A stretch of DNA of 49,626 nt from Clostridiales bacterium (lineage in GTDB: Bacteria > Bacillota > Clostridia > Oscillospirales > CAG-272). The stretch is from NCBI GenBank assembly GCA_024693345.1, contig JAILLB010000102.1:1-49626 (forward strand), in the 5' to 3' direction. Within the stretch, counting starts at the first letter, position 1, and each line of letters starts with the position of its first letter. The notes beneath the pieces were generated by a model. That model was not told the DNA's origin and did not search any database. It saw only the letters and a program-made list of their open reading frames with translations. Shown here in pieces: positions 7,325 through 14,735 of this stretch. The position numbers and the translations under genes were made by a program.

Positions 7325-9259
7325 TTACAGTCCCGGAGTGTATGCTCCTTCGTAGTTGAAATCTACAGATTCTTTTCTCGATGTTACAAGACCTGCTGCC
7401 AGTCCGGCAATCATCCAGAACAGGAGAAGTATTCTGTAGTTGAACCATATGTGATCGGTGAAGCCCATGATGAGCAGACCGATTATTCCCGTCATAAGTG
7501 CGACACAGACCATCTTGTCGCCTTTTTCGTATTCGGAAGAAGCAAAAGTGCAGCACAACTGAATGAACACGAATGCGAACAGAACAAATGTTATTATTCC
7601 TCCGATGCCCATTTCTGAGATTATCTGCAGATACAGGTTGTGGGTGTGTGCTACGGTCGATGTTCCGCTCAATGCGTATTGCGGGAACACCATCTGGAAT
7701 GCCTCCTGACCTATGCCTATGCCGAACTCGAATGTGTCTTTAAGCATCTTCAATACGCTTTTCCAGATGTTAAGTCTGTAAACAGATGATGAATCTGCAA
7801 GTGTGAACATGCTCTTGATTCTGTCAGTCACATTTCCGCCTGACATGAAAAACGAAGTGATGATGAGTGGTGAAGCAAGAATGCCTGCCGTAAAGAAATA
7901 TTTGCTCTGATACAGAAGGAATATTACAGCGCTTATGGCCAGTCCGAGCCATGCACCTCTGGACCACGTCAGGATGAGACATGCAAGATTTGTCAGCAGT
8001 GCAGCGGTTGTGGCAACTCTTCTTGCTGTGGATTTTGAGGTTGTGACCAAAACAGCGGTTATCGGGATGGATATGAGCAAATACTCACCGAGGACATTTG
8101 AGTTGCCGAATGTGGATATTGCTCTTCCGGATATGTCTGCAAACATTGTTGCATCAAGAGTTACTGTGGAAGTGTTGCCTGTTAAATAACCATATATTCC
8201 GTATGCAGCCACAAAGAAGCTGGATATGGATATGCAGTTTAAGAATTTTCTGCCCAGTTTTCCCGAACGCATAAGGTTCTTGACTATGAAATAGCCTCCA
8301 ATCATGCAGATTGTGAGGAGCGCTTTGGATATGCTTGAACTTGAAACGGAGAAGAATCCTCCGAAAACGACCGATATCATAAACAAAACCACAGGCAGGT
8401 CTATGAGGTGAAATTTCAGAGTTCTTTTTCCGCAAATCCATTTCATTATTATGGACAGGAATGTGAGGATGACCAAGGCAGCAAGAGCCATTGTCGGTAT
8501 GAAAGGCAAGAACAATATTGAAATCGTTATTCCTGCTTCAGGAGTGGTGAACACCAGTATTACCACGAGGAGAATGCCAAGTGCATAGACCAGGTACATC
8601 GGGTCAAACAAAACTGATGTCATTGCCAGAGCAATTCCGAGAAGATACGGAAGAGCAGCGTTCTGCTTTTGAGGTTCATCCTCTTCGTTGTAGTCTCTGT
8701 TGGGTCTTATGCCCAGAACGGTGTACAAAATGAAGTACAGTATTTTGCTCTGGTGGACTTCGACTTCAAGAGATCTTTTGGCAAACATCGGGAGAATCGA
8801 GATGGCTATTACCACGATTCCCAGAACAAGATTTGAAGACGGAGTCTCAAGTTCAAATGCCAGTGTCCGGAACAGGTAAGTTATTACAATGAACAACCCG
8901 TATGTGAATGCAAATATTCCGTATGTGGCAAGAGGAAGTGACAAAAGGTATCTTCCTATTTTGTTAATGAGGTTGGCAAAGAAACTGGATTCGATGCCTG
9001 ATGCTGTGGCATATTTGACTTTTTTGAACAAGTTGGTTCCTGTTCTGTTGTTTCGTGCCACAATGGAACCTGTCACGGATTTTGAGGCCCACTCGGAAAC
9101 GGTGTCATAAGAAGTCATGACTTTTCCGAACACACTTTGTTTGAGAAGGCGGTTCAGATATGTGGTAAACGTATTCAGTCCGTGAACAATAAGGCTGTTT
9201 GAAAACTTTTTTGAAAAGGAAGAAAACGCTTTTTTCTTCTTCTTTTCAGAGTTGTCCAT
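7325..9259 (-). CDS. O-antigen ligase/polymerase-like membrane protein
   Basis: A 644-residue polytopic protein. The N-terminal cytoplasmic part is Lys- and Ser-rich; about twelve or more hydrophobic segments follow. The Wzy_C signature region is at about residues 440-560, with LTWSRGAWLGLAIS, then a large loop with IGIGQEAF and AHTHNLYLQIISEMG. The His and Arg in such loops matter for catalysis in WaaL/Wzy enzymes, which join or polymerise lipid-linked glycans on the outer face of the membrane. Start: ATG 9259 is preceded by AGGAGGG seven bases upstream; the upstream GTG/TTG-type start at 9280 is less likely. It overlaps the murJ end by 14 bases. In a Gram-positive cell the product would be a capsule or wall polysaccharide, not lipopolysaccharide (inference). 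Confidence 0.85.
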   Translation of the reverse strand: MDNSEKKKKKAFSSFSKKFSNSLIVHGLNTFTTYLNRLLKQSVFGKVMTSYDTVSEWASKSVTGSIVARNNRTGTNLFKKVKYATASGIESSFFANLINKIGRYLLSLPLATYGIFAFTYGLFIVITYLFRTLAFELETPSSNLVLGIVVIAISILPMFAKRSLEVEVHQSKILYFILYTVLGIRPNRDYNEEDEPQKQNAALPYLLGIALAMTSVLFDPMYLVYALGILLVVILVFTTPEAGITISILFLPFIPTMALAALVILTFLSIIMKWICGKRTLKFHLIDLPVVLFMISVVFGGFFSVSSSSISKALLTICMIGGYFIVKNLMRSGKLGRKFLNCISISSFFVAAYGIYGYLTGNTSTVTLDATMFADISGRAISTFGNSNVLGEYLLISIPITAVLVTTSKSTARRVATTAALLTNLACLILTWSRGAWLGLAISAVIFLLYQSKYFFTAGILASPLIITSFFMSGGNVTDRIKSMFTLADSSSVYRLNIWKSVLKMLKDTFEFGIGIGQEAFQMVFPQYALSGTSTVAHTHNLYLQIISEMGIGGIITFVLFAFVFIQLCCTFASSEYEKGDKMVCVALMTGIIGLLIMGFTDHIWFNYRILLLFWMIAGLAAGLVTSRKESVDFNYEGAYTPGL

Positions 9260-10808
9260 CTGATGACCCTCCTTTCTCAAGACATGCCACCTTGTTTCTC
9301 AGAATGAGCAAGGTGATGGCATATATAATACAAATTATTAGAGTCAATATAACACAATAAGCAATTTTTGTCAACAAACCATTGCCGCCCACGATGGATG
9401 AAACAGGGCCCGAAACAAATGCTGCAACTACAGTCGGAACAACAATTGAACCCGAAATAATGAGCATCTGGATGAATGTTTTGTCCACAAAAAGAGTGTT
9501 CCTGTACCTGATTACGACGAAAATGAAAATGAGCACAGAAGCATACTGGGAGACGCAGAATGAAATTGCAACTCCCATGATTCCGAGTTTCAAGAATATA
9601 TTTGTGATGACACCGCAAATTGCAAACACAAAAACCCCGATTACTGAAGAAATCGCCGGTGTTTTTGCATTCTTTTTGGAAAACAGTATTTTTGAAAATG
9701 CCTCTCTTATGCTGAATGCCGGAATGGATAAGGCCAATATCCGGAGCGCAAAAGTGCACTCATGGGCCAGGTCTTCACCGAAGTTGCCTCTCATGTACAG
9801 AACCTCTATTATCTGCTTCGAGCAGAAGAAGAGGATGATTGCAACAGGCAGGGATAGCAAGAATGACCATTGCAGTGCTTTTGTCGATGTTTTTTTGAAT
9901 TCTTCAGGATCTACATCTGCAGAAGAAGACATTTTCGGAAATGTGTAGTTCAGTATTCCAAATGTCAACAGACCCGAAGCGATCGTGAATACGGAAAGAG
10001 AATAGTCAAATGCTGCAACGGTCATGTCCGAAACGAAACTTGAAAAGAAAGTTGCGAGAACAGACGAAGCAGGTGCCATCCATGAACTGAGCATGACGAG
10101 CCAGACCATGGTTTTCAGTTCCGACAGCAGACTTAAATCCATTTTTATTGTCGGCTTAGGCATGAATTTTTTCTTAATCAGAGGAATAGTCACGGTTATG
10201 AACTGGATTATCCATGATGCCGTATATACAACGGAAAGGAATATGACCTGTGACTCAGTGTCAATTGTGCTTTGCGTTGCCAGATAAATGATGAGGGCGG
10301 CATTTGAAATGCAGCTGACTGCTGACGGAAGAATGAAACTGTCATGTGACTGAAGAATGCCTGCAAGTGTGAATGTTCCTGCTGCAAATATCATGGAGGG
10401 GAACATTATAGAGAGCATCTTCGAGGCTAATTCCGCAGCTTCTGAAGATATGTTTGGAGCATATATGGCAATGATCCATTTTGAGCATAGTGCTCCTACA
10501 ATGGAAACTGCCAGTGTGAGTACAACGACAAAAGACAAAAAAACGGAAGAAAACTGCGATGCCTTTTCAAGGGAATCGTTTTTCTTCCTGTTATAAAACG
10601 GTATGAAACATGACACGATAGCAGCTGCAAAAAACATGTCATAAATTGCAAGTGGGAGTTTAGACGCAACAGAAAATGCGGTGGCATAAACGCTGCCGCC
10701 GAGACTTGATGCTATGAGCATTTGTCTTATTAATCCCAACACTTTGGACAACAGGGCTGCGATTGTCATCGCCATTATTGTCAATGTCGGTTTGTTTCTG
10801 TTTGTCAT
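9246..10808 (-). CDS. murJ: Lipid II flippase MurJ
   Basis: MurJ moves lipid II, the peptidoglycan precursor, across the membrane. The 520-residue protein has about fourteen hydrophobic segments, as expected for the MOP-superfamily MurJ/MviN group. The N-terminus carries the family hallmark, KVLGLIRQMLIASSLGGS (about 22-39), and FIPFYNRKK (about 66-74). The conserved core region SIPAFSIREAFSKILFS is at about 355-371. It follows trmD by 24 bases and overlaps the O-antigen-ligase-like gene. The neighbours suggest it could also serve another polyprenyl-linked glycan, because MurJ-like flippases and Wzx transporters share the fold; the N-terminal motif favours MurJ. Confidence 0.88.
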   Translation of the reverse strand: MTNRNKPTLTIMAMTIAALLSKVLGLIRQMLIASSLGGSVYATAFSVASKLPLAIYDMFFAAAIVSCFIPFYNRKKNDSLEKASQFSSVFLSFVVVLTLAVSIVGALCSKWIIAIYAPNISSEAAELASKMLSIMFPSMIFAAGTFTLAGILQSHDSFILPSAVSCISNAALIIYLATQSTIDTESQVIFLSVVYTASWIIQFITVTIPLIKKKFMPKPTIKMDLSLLSELKTMVWLVMLSSWMAPASSVLATFFSSFVSDMTVAAFDYSLSVFTIASGLLTFGILNYTFPKMSSSADVDPEEFKKTSTKALQWSFLLSLPVAIILFFCSKQIIEVLYMRGNFGEDLAHECTFALRILALSIPAFSIREAFSKILFSKKNAKTPAISSVIGVFVFAICGVITNIFLKLGIMGVAISFCVSQYASVLIFIFVVIRYRNTLFVDKTFIQMLIISGSIVVPTVVAAFVSGPVSSIVGGNGLLTKIAYCVILTLIICIIYAITLLILRNKVACLEKGGSSDGQL

Positions 10809-10832
10809 TTCAACCCCTTAAGACCATCAGAA

Positions 10833-11528
10833 TTACTGTTTTTCAATCAGATCAGGTCTTTTCAGTTTTGTTCTAATTTCAGACTGTTCTTTTCTCCATT
10901 GGTTGATTTTTGCATGATTTCCGGATATCAGGACATCCGGAACTTTTCTTCCGTTCCACTCATATGGCTTGGTGTACTGGGGATATTCAAGCTTACCATC
11001 TGTCAGACTCTCGGATTCGTAACATTCTTCTGATGCCAGAACGCCTTCAACCATTCTTGAAACAGCGTCAACCAGAATGCATGCAGGTATTTCTCCTCCG
11101 GTTAGAACATAATCTCCTATGGATATTTCCTCGTCGACTATTTCTTCTATTATCCTTTCGTCAACACCTTCATAGTGCCCGCACAGAATTACAATATTGT
11201 CATAATTCTTTGACAGCTCCATTGCCCTTTGCTGAGTCAGAACTTTTCCTTGCGGAGACATATAAATGACGTGGCGTCTTTTGCAGGAATTTGTCTTTTC
11301 ATCGGTTATGGAAGAGAAGCACGAATAGATTGGAACAGGGCTCATTACCATACCCATTCCGCCTCCGTACGGAGTATCGTCAACACGTCTGTGCTTGTCT
11401 TCGGAATAATCCCTTATGTTGTGAACATTTATTTCCAGGTATCCCGCCTTGACGGCTCTGCCTATTATGCTTTCACCGAGAACTGTAGAAACCAGGTCGG
11501 GAAATAGTGTCATTATGTCAAATCTCAT
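10833..11528 (-). CDS. trmD: tRNA (guanine37-N1)-methyltransferase TrmD
   Basis: TrmD methylates N1 of G37 next to the anticodon in tRNAs reading CUN, CCN and CGG, which prevents +1 frameshifting. The protein has 231 residues. MRFDIMTLFPDLV is at the N-terminus, and DDTPYGGGMGMVM and the SAM-knot motifs (LCGHYEGVDERI, ISIGDYVLTGGE) are intact. ATG 11528 is preceded by GAGGG eight bases upstream. An upstream TTG at 11543 is possible but unlikely. It overlaps the end of rimM by 11 bases, the classic rimM-trmD coupling. The tRNA-Pro(CGG) at 20194 in this window would be one of its substrates. Confidence 0.97.
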   Translation of the reverse strand: MRFDIMTLFPDLVSTVLGESIIGRAVKAGYLEINVHNIRDYSEDKHRRVDDTPYGGGMGMVMSPVPIYSCFSSITDEKTNSCKRRHVIYMSPQGKVLTQQRAMELSKNYDNIVILCGHYEGVDERIIEEIVDEEISIGDYVLTGGEIPACILVDAVSRMVEGVLASEECYESESLTDGKLEYPQYTKPYEWNGRKVPDVLISGNHAKINQWRKEQSEIRTKLKRPDLIEKQ

Positions 11529-12021
11529 CGAAAAAACCCTCAATAGGTGTTATGTATATGCCTGTTGCATCTATCTTCTTGACAAATTCTTTCACTTCAG
11601 GCAGAAGTACTTCTTTGCCACTGTTGGTTGTAATTGAATAGATTTTGTTAGGCGAATAGTCTAATACATCTTTAAGAACTCCGACTTTTTCATTTTTGTT
11701 CATGTCAATAACATCAAGTCCAATCATGTCGCAAATGAGAATTTTGCCTTCTGGAACCTTGATGTCGCTTCTGTAGACGTATATTACTTTTTCTTTGTAT
11801 TTTGCCGCTTCTTCAGGGGAATCTATTCCTTTCAGTTTGACAATCGGAAACCTCCCGCCTGTCATAGCGGATTCTTTGGCATATTCCACACCATCAATAA
11901 CGAATCTCTTTGATGTCGCAAAGATTTCGGAGTCATCGCTCCAGGCATCGATTTTGACTGCCCCGTGTATTCCGTGTGTGTTTATGATTTTTCCTGTTTC
12001 AATTAGTTCTTTTGTTTTCAT
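11518..12021 (-). CDS. rimM: Ribosome maturation factor RimM
   Basis: RimM binds ribosomal protein S19 and assists maturation of the 30S head domain. The protein is 167 residues, the usual size. The N-terminal barrel begins GKIINTHGIHGAVKI (about 11-25), the family signature. The C-terminal PRC-barrel contains ICDMIGLDVID and VLLPEVKEFVKKID near the end. It sits between rpsU and trmD; the usual rpsP-rimM-trmD-rplS order is altered here, since rpsU takes the upstream place and murJ follows trmD. Confidence 0.95.
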   Translation of the reverse strand: MKTKELIETGKIINTHGIHGAVKIDAWSDDSEIFATSKRFVIDGVEYAKESAMTGGRFPIVKLKGIDSPEEAAKYKEKVIYVYRSDIKVPEGKILICDMIGLDVIDMNKNEKVGVLKDVLDYSPNKIYSITTNSGKEVLLPEVKEFVKKIDATGIYITPIEGFFDEI

Positions 12022-12039
12022 TGGCGTATAAATGAAATG

Positions 12040-12068
12040 CGCCCCGGAAGTGTCAACTTCGAGGGGCG
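12040..12068 (-). terminator. Hairpin between rpsU and rimM, probable partial terminator
   Basis: CGCCCC (12040-12045) pairs with GGGGCG (12063-12068), and GAAGT with ACTTC inside, with mismatches. On the minus strand it is followed by a moderately T-rich stretch (ATTTCATTTA). It may attenuate transcription from rpsU into rimM; the T-run is weak. Confidence 0.5.
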
Positions 12069-12084
12069 ACGGATTGCGAGCATA

Positions 12085-12264
12085 TTAGCTCTTGTATTTG
12101 CGCTTTCTAGCGTTCTCAGATTTCTTTTTGCGCTTTACGCTTGGTTTTTCGTAATGTTCTTTTTTCTTAACCTCAGCGATTTTACCGTCGCGTGCGACTT
12201 GTCTTTTGAATCTGCGAAGAGCACTGTCTAGCGATTCATTATCTTTAACTCTAACTTCAGCCAT
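12085..12264 (-). CDS. rpsU: 30S ribosomal protein S21
   Basis: A 59-residue, very basic protein. It begins [20 protein letters not shown] and continues with [21 protein letters not shown], then a Lys/Arg-rich tail ending RKRKYKS. These are the hallmarks of S21, which sits near the anti-Shine-Dalgarno end of 16S rRNA and is needed for initiation on many messages. Length and start agree with the family. A strong GGAGGGAGGG site lies just upstream. It is the first gene after a strong promoter (12324-12351) and leads the rimM-trmD-murJ operon. Confidence 0.96.
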   Translation of the reverse strand: MAEVRVKDNESLDSALRRFKRQVARDGKIAEVKKKEHYEKPSVKRKKKSENARKRKYKS

Positions 12265-12303
12265 CTGTGTATCCCTCCCTCCGCGTTCAAAGATAAATGA
12301 TTC

Positions 12304-12317
12304 TGTGATTAATCACA
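12304..12317. promoter_or_regulatory. Palindrome at the rpsU transcription start, candidate operator
   Basis: TGTGATTAATCACA is a perfect palindrome just downstream of the rpsU -10 box. It could bind a dimeric repressor or form a small hairpin at the RNA 5' end. The half-sites resemble those of the CRP/FNR superfamily, but the spacing is four rather than six bases, so I assign no regulator. Confidence 0.4.
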
Positions 12318-12323
12318 AAGCCC

Positions 12324-12351
12324 ATTATATCACAATATTTGTTGGTGTCAA
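12324..12351 (-). promoter_or_regulatory. Strong promoter of rpsU operon
   Basis: On the minus strand TTGACA (12351-12346) and TATAAT (12329-12324) are separated by 16 bases. A perfect 14-base palindrome (TGTGATTAATCACA) follows at 12317-12304, at about the transcription start. Confidence 0.85.
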
Positions 12352-12375
12352 GAAGTTTTTTTGTTGTCACAATTG

Positions 12376-12404
12376 TTGAGATTTCCATAAATTAGTGGTA
12401 AAAT
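12376..12404 (+). promoter_or_regulatory. Promoter of the foldase-like lipoprotein gene
   Basis: TTGAGA (12376-12381) and TAAAAT (12399-12404) are spaced by 17 bases, 34 bases before the start codon. Confidence 0.65.
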
Positions 12405-12437
12405 ACTCAACATGATATATCCGAAGGGATTTAAGAT

Positions 12438-13598
12438 ATGAAGAAAAGATTAGCAAAAACACTTTGCATATTGCTGAGCCTTGTTATCCTTATAACGGCT
12501 GTTTCATCGTGCACGAAACAGCCTGGTCTGTATAACTGGTGGGGCGGAAGAATGAATGTTGACTACATGTTGAAGCTTACGCTGAATGTCGGAGACGGAG
12601 ATGTGGTTTATGACGTTCCATTCGATTTGTACAGAAACCTCTTTGTCTACTACAAATCCAGAATTTCGGATGTAACCGTAAACGAAAATTCTGTAGCCGT
12701 TGTCGCGACAAATGCTCAGAAAACAGCAGTTTTGAAAGAACGCACTGAAGATGAAATTGTCGAATACTACGCATTGATGTCAATTGCAAACAAATATGGA
12801 GTCGGATTGACTGAAGATGACAAGGGATTGTACGAAAAAGCATTCGAAAAGCAAGCACAGTCTTTGGCAGACATTCTTACGGAAGAAGATCTGGAAGGAT
12901 ACAAGGGAACAGCTCTTGAGTACGCAAAAGAAAAGTACAATGAAGTCATTGTTGACAAGTTGAAAATGACGGCAGAATACTTCGAGTATCTATTCTACAA
13001 GAATTTGTTGTTAAAACGAGTTAAACAGGCAGTTGTCCCGAATCTTGCAGACAGCATCAAACAGTGTTATTACCATTATGAGGAAGTGTATATCGAGTAC
13101 GTCAAGGGAGACGGCCAGAGCGAAAACGAGGCTTATTTGAACATCCAGAAAGCCTATGAGGAACTCGAAAACGGAACTGCTCCGAACGACGTTGTTCAGA
13201 AGTATTCAAATAACAGTTTGTACACTTCGGACATGTACTTTGATTCTTATGGTAGAATTGTCGGCGACGAAAAGGGATCATCTCTAGGCGGAACCATTAT
13301 TGAAAGTGTATTCGCACTGTCTGAAGGACAGCACAGCGGCATACTGACAGGTGAAAGCAGCGATGATCAGATGGCATATTTTGCAATTGTCATAAGACTG
13401 GATTTCTCTGAAGAAGCCCTTTACAGTGAAAATACAATTGCAACACAGATGTTCAAATACGCTTATGTGGGCGCAAGCCAGGAAACCACTTATTACACAG
13501 ACTACAATGACATTCTCGAAGCTTATTCACAGAACATAAGGGTTGAACCTTATGAGGAAAGTGTATATGACCGAGTGGCATACAACACGATGTATTAA
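12438..13598 (+). CDS. Lipoprotein with divergent parvulin/PrsA-like foldase region
   Basis: A 386-residue lipoprotein. The signal peptide has a basic start (MKKRLAK), a hydrophobic core, and a lipobox ending SSC at about residue 25. The middle is helical and rich in Glu, Lys and Tyr, as in the SurA/PrsA N-terminal chaperone domain (TEDEIVEYYALMSIANKYG, GLTEDD). A parvulin-like part follows at about 215-330, with AYEELENGTAPNDVVQKYS and LSEGQHSGIL. PrsA helps secreted proteins fold at the membrane-wall interface. The parvulin core is degenerate, so prolyl isomerase activity is doubtful. It has its own promoter and is followed after 13 bases by a glycosyltransferase gene. GAAGGGA precedes the start. 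Confidence 0.65.
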   Translation: MKKRLAKTLCILLSLVILITAVSSCTKQPGLYNWWGGRMNVDYMLKLTLNVGDGDVVYDVPFDLYRNLFVYYKSRISDVTVNENSVAVVATNAQKTAVLKERTEDEIVEYYALMSIANKYGVGLTEDDKGLYEKAFEKQAQSLADILTEEDLEGYKGTALEYAKEKYNEVIVDKLKMTAEYFEYLFYKNLLLKRVKQAVVPNLADSIKQCYYHYEEVYIEYVKGDGQSENEAYLNIQKAYEELENGTAPNDVVQKYSNNSLYTSDMYFDSYGRIVGDEKGSSLGGTIIESVFALSEGQHSGILTGESSDDQMAYFAIVIRLDFSEEALYSENTIATQMFKYAYVGASQETTYYTDYNDILEAYSQNIRVEPYEESVYDRVAYNTMY

Positions 13599-13611
13599 TT
13601 TGGAGGCACAA

Positions 13612-14331
13612 TTGAAAGTATCTTTGGTTATACCAATGTACAATGAGTCTTCCATAGTCAGAAATGCGCTGGAAACATACTCATCATATATGGATAAAAC
13701 ATTCGATGACTGGGAACTCATTTTTGTGGATGATGGATCAAAAGACGGATGCGGAAAGGTTATAAATGAAGCATCCGAAAAGGACGCAAGAATCCGACTG
13801 GAAGGTTATGAAGTCAACAGAGGCAAAGGGTATGCCGTGAAGACGGGAGTCCTGGCTTCAAAGGGAGATATTGTCATATTCACCGACTGTGACAACGCTT
13901 ACGGAGAAGAAACGATAGGCAGAGCAGTCGAGCAGATGACATCTACCGGGGCAGATATGCTTATAGGATCGAGAAATCTTACAAAAGATGGATATGAAGA
14001 GTATTCATTCATCAGAAGATTCGCTTCCAAACTGTACATAAAGGTCATATGCATATTTGCGGGATTCAAACTCTCTGATTCCCAGTGCGGATTCAAAGGA
14101 TTCAAAGGCGAAGTCGGAAGAAAACTGTTTAAATACAGTGAAGTAGAGAGATTTGCTTTCGACCTTGAAATAATACTCATTGCTCAAAAGGCAGGACACA
14201 CCATCACTGAAATGCCAGTAAAGGTCGTCAATCACAGAGAGTCAAAAGTGCATCTTGTCAGAGACACTTTGAAAGTACTCAGTGATTTGAGAAAAATGAA
14301 AAAACGAATTAAAAAGCTTGAAATAGCATAA
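13612..14331 (+). CDS. GT2 glycosyltransferase, polyprenyl-phosphate glucosyl/mannosyltransferase type
   Basis: A 239-residue cytoplasmic GT-A enzyme. It begins LVIPMYNES, has VDDGSKDG at about 41-48, NRGKGYAVKTGVLASKGD at about 69-86, and the metal-binding TDCDN at about 91-95. QCGFKGFKG is at about 158-166. This pattern matches dolichyl-phosphate beta-glucosyltransferase and DPM1-like enzymes, which load a sugar from a nucleotide donor onto a polyprenyl phosphate. No membrane segment is visible, unlike bactoprenol GtrB types. I place the start at TTG 13612, with GGAGG five bases upstream (13602-13606). The ATG-started frame at 13543 would overlap the previous gene by 56 bases. It probably shares the upstream promoter and ends at a strong terminator. 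Confidence 0.82.
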   Translation: MKVSLVIPMYNESSIVRNALETYSSYMDKTFDDWELIFVDDGSKDGCGKVINEASEKDARIRLEGYEVNRGKGYAVKTGVLASKGDIVIFTDCDNAYGEETIGRAVEQMTSTGADMLIGSRNLTKDGYEEYSFIRRFASKLYIKVICIFAGFKLSDSQCGFKGFKGEVGRKLFKYSEVERFAFDLEIILIAQKAGHTITEMPVKVVNHRESKVHLVRDTLKVLSDLRKMKKRIKKLEIA

Positions 14332-14336
14332 AGACT

Positions 14337-14375
14337 GAGCACACAATGTTTTGTGTGCTCGCTCTGCTTTTTGTC
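14337..14375 (+). terminator. Intrinsic terminator after the GT2 gene
   Basis: A perfect 10-bp stem, GAGCACACAA (14337-14346) with TTGTGTGCTC (14351-14360) and loop TGTT, is followed by a T-rich run (CTTTTTG). Confidence 0.85.
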
Positions 14376-14392
14376 GAAAAAGTATCAATGTA

Positions 14393-14421
14393 TTGACTTG
14401 TATAAAAAAAGAACGTATAAT
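14393..14421 (+). promoter_or_regulatory. Consensus promoter of the small TM2-like gene
   Basis: TTGACT (14393-14398) and TATAAT (14416-14421) are spaced by 17 bases. The start codon is at 14450 with GGAGG seven bases before it. Confidence 0.88.
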
Positions 14422-14449
14422 GAAATCATCTGAAATCCCGGAGGTTTTT

Positions 14450-14677
14450 ATGTCAGATCTTAGAAAAGCAATTAAACAACTCAACATGATAATTAAACTG
14501 ATTCTAACTTTCTTCTTTGACCCGATTATCGGCGGTATTTATCGTATCTGCGGTGGCGACGTTAAGGGAATAGTTATAGGCATTATTTGGCTTGTAACTG
14601 GCGGCTTGTTCGGAATCGGCTGGATTATCGACATCGTTACAGTTATTCTTAAAAACGATTACACAGTTCTTGCATAA
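14450..14677 (+). CDS. Small TM2-like membrane protein (75 aa)
   Basis: The start ATG 14450 follows CCCGGAGG, so the protein has 75 residues rather than the longer frame beginning at 14351, which lies in the preceding terminator. Two hydrophobic segments are visible. The first (about 14-28) ends in DPIIGGIYRICGGD. The second (about 31-66) reads IVIGIIWLVTGGLFGIGWI then IDIVTVIL. The Gly-rich turn and the GIGWIID stretch are typical of TM2-domain proteins, small two-span membrane proteins of unknown function. It has its own strong promoter and terminator, so it is a monocistronic, probably well-expressed gene. Confidence 0.75.
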   Translation: MSDLRKAIKQLNMIIKLILTFFFDPIIGGIYRICGGDVKGIVIGIIWLVTGGLFGIGWIIDIVTVILKNDYTVLA

Positions 14678-14693
14678 TTGCAAACAAAACTCA

Positions 14694-14732
14694 GGGCTGT
14701 TGCAGATTCAATTGCAACGGCCCATGTTTTTT
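14694..14732. terminator. Bidirectional terminator between TM2-like and glycosidase genes
   Basis: GGGCTGTTGCA (14694-14704) pairs with TGCAACGGCCC (14713-14723), with one G-T pair. TTTTTT (14727-14732) follows on the plus strand, and the minus strand also continues T-rich. The stem sequence closely resembles the terminator at 2852-2883. Confidence 0.82.
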
Positions 14733-14735
14733 GTC

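Noticed and set aside
7263..7556. 97-residue minus-strand frame in the O-antigen ligase gene
   Set aside because: It reads the ligase gene in another frame, with no ribosome binding site and no recognisable domain.
11529..11543. Longer trmD start at 11543
   Set aside because: It would need a TTG start and lacks a ribosome binding site; ATG 11528 begins with the conserved MRFDI and has GAGGG upstream.
12304..12317. CRP binding site
   Set aside because: CRP half-sites are separated by six bases; here the spacing is four, so only a generic palindrome can be claimed.
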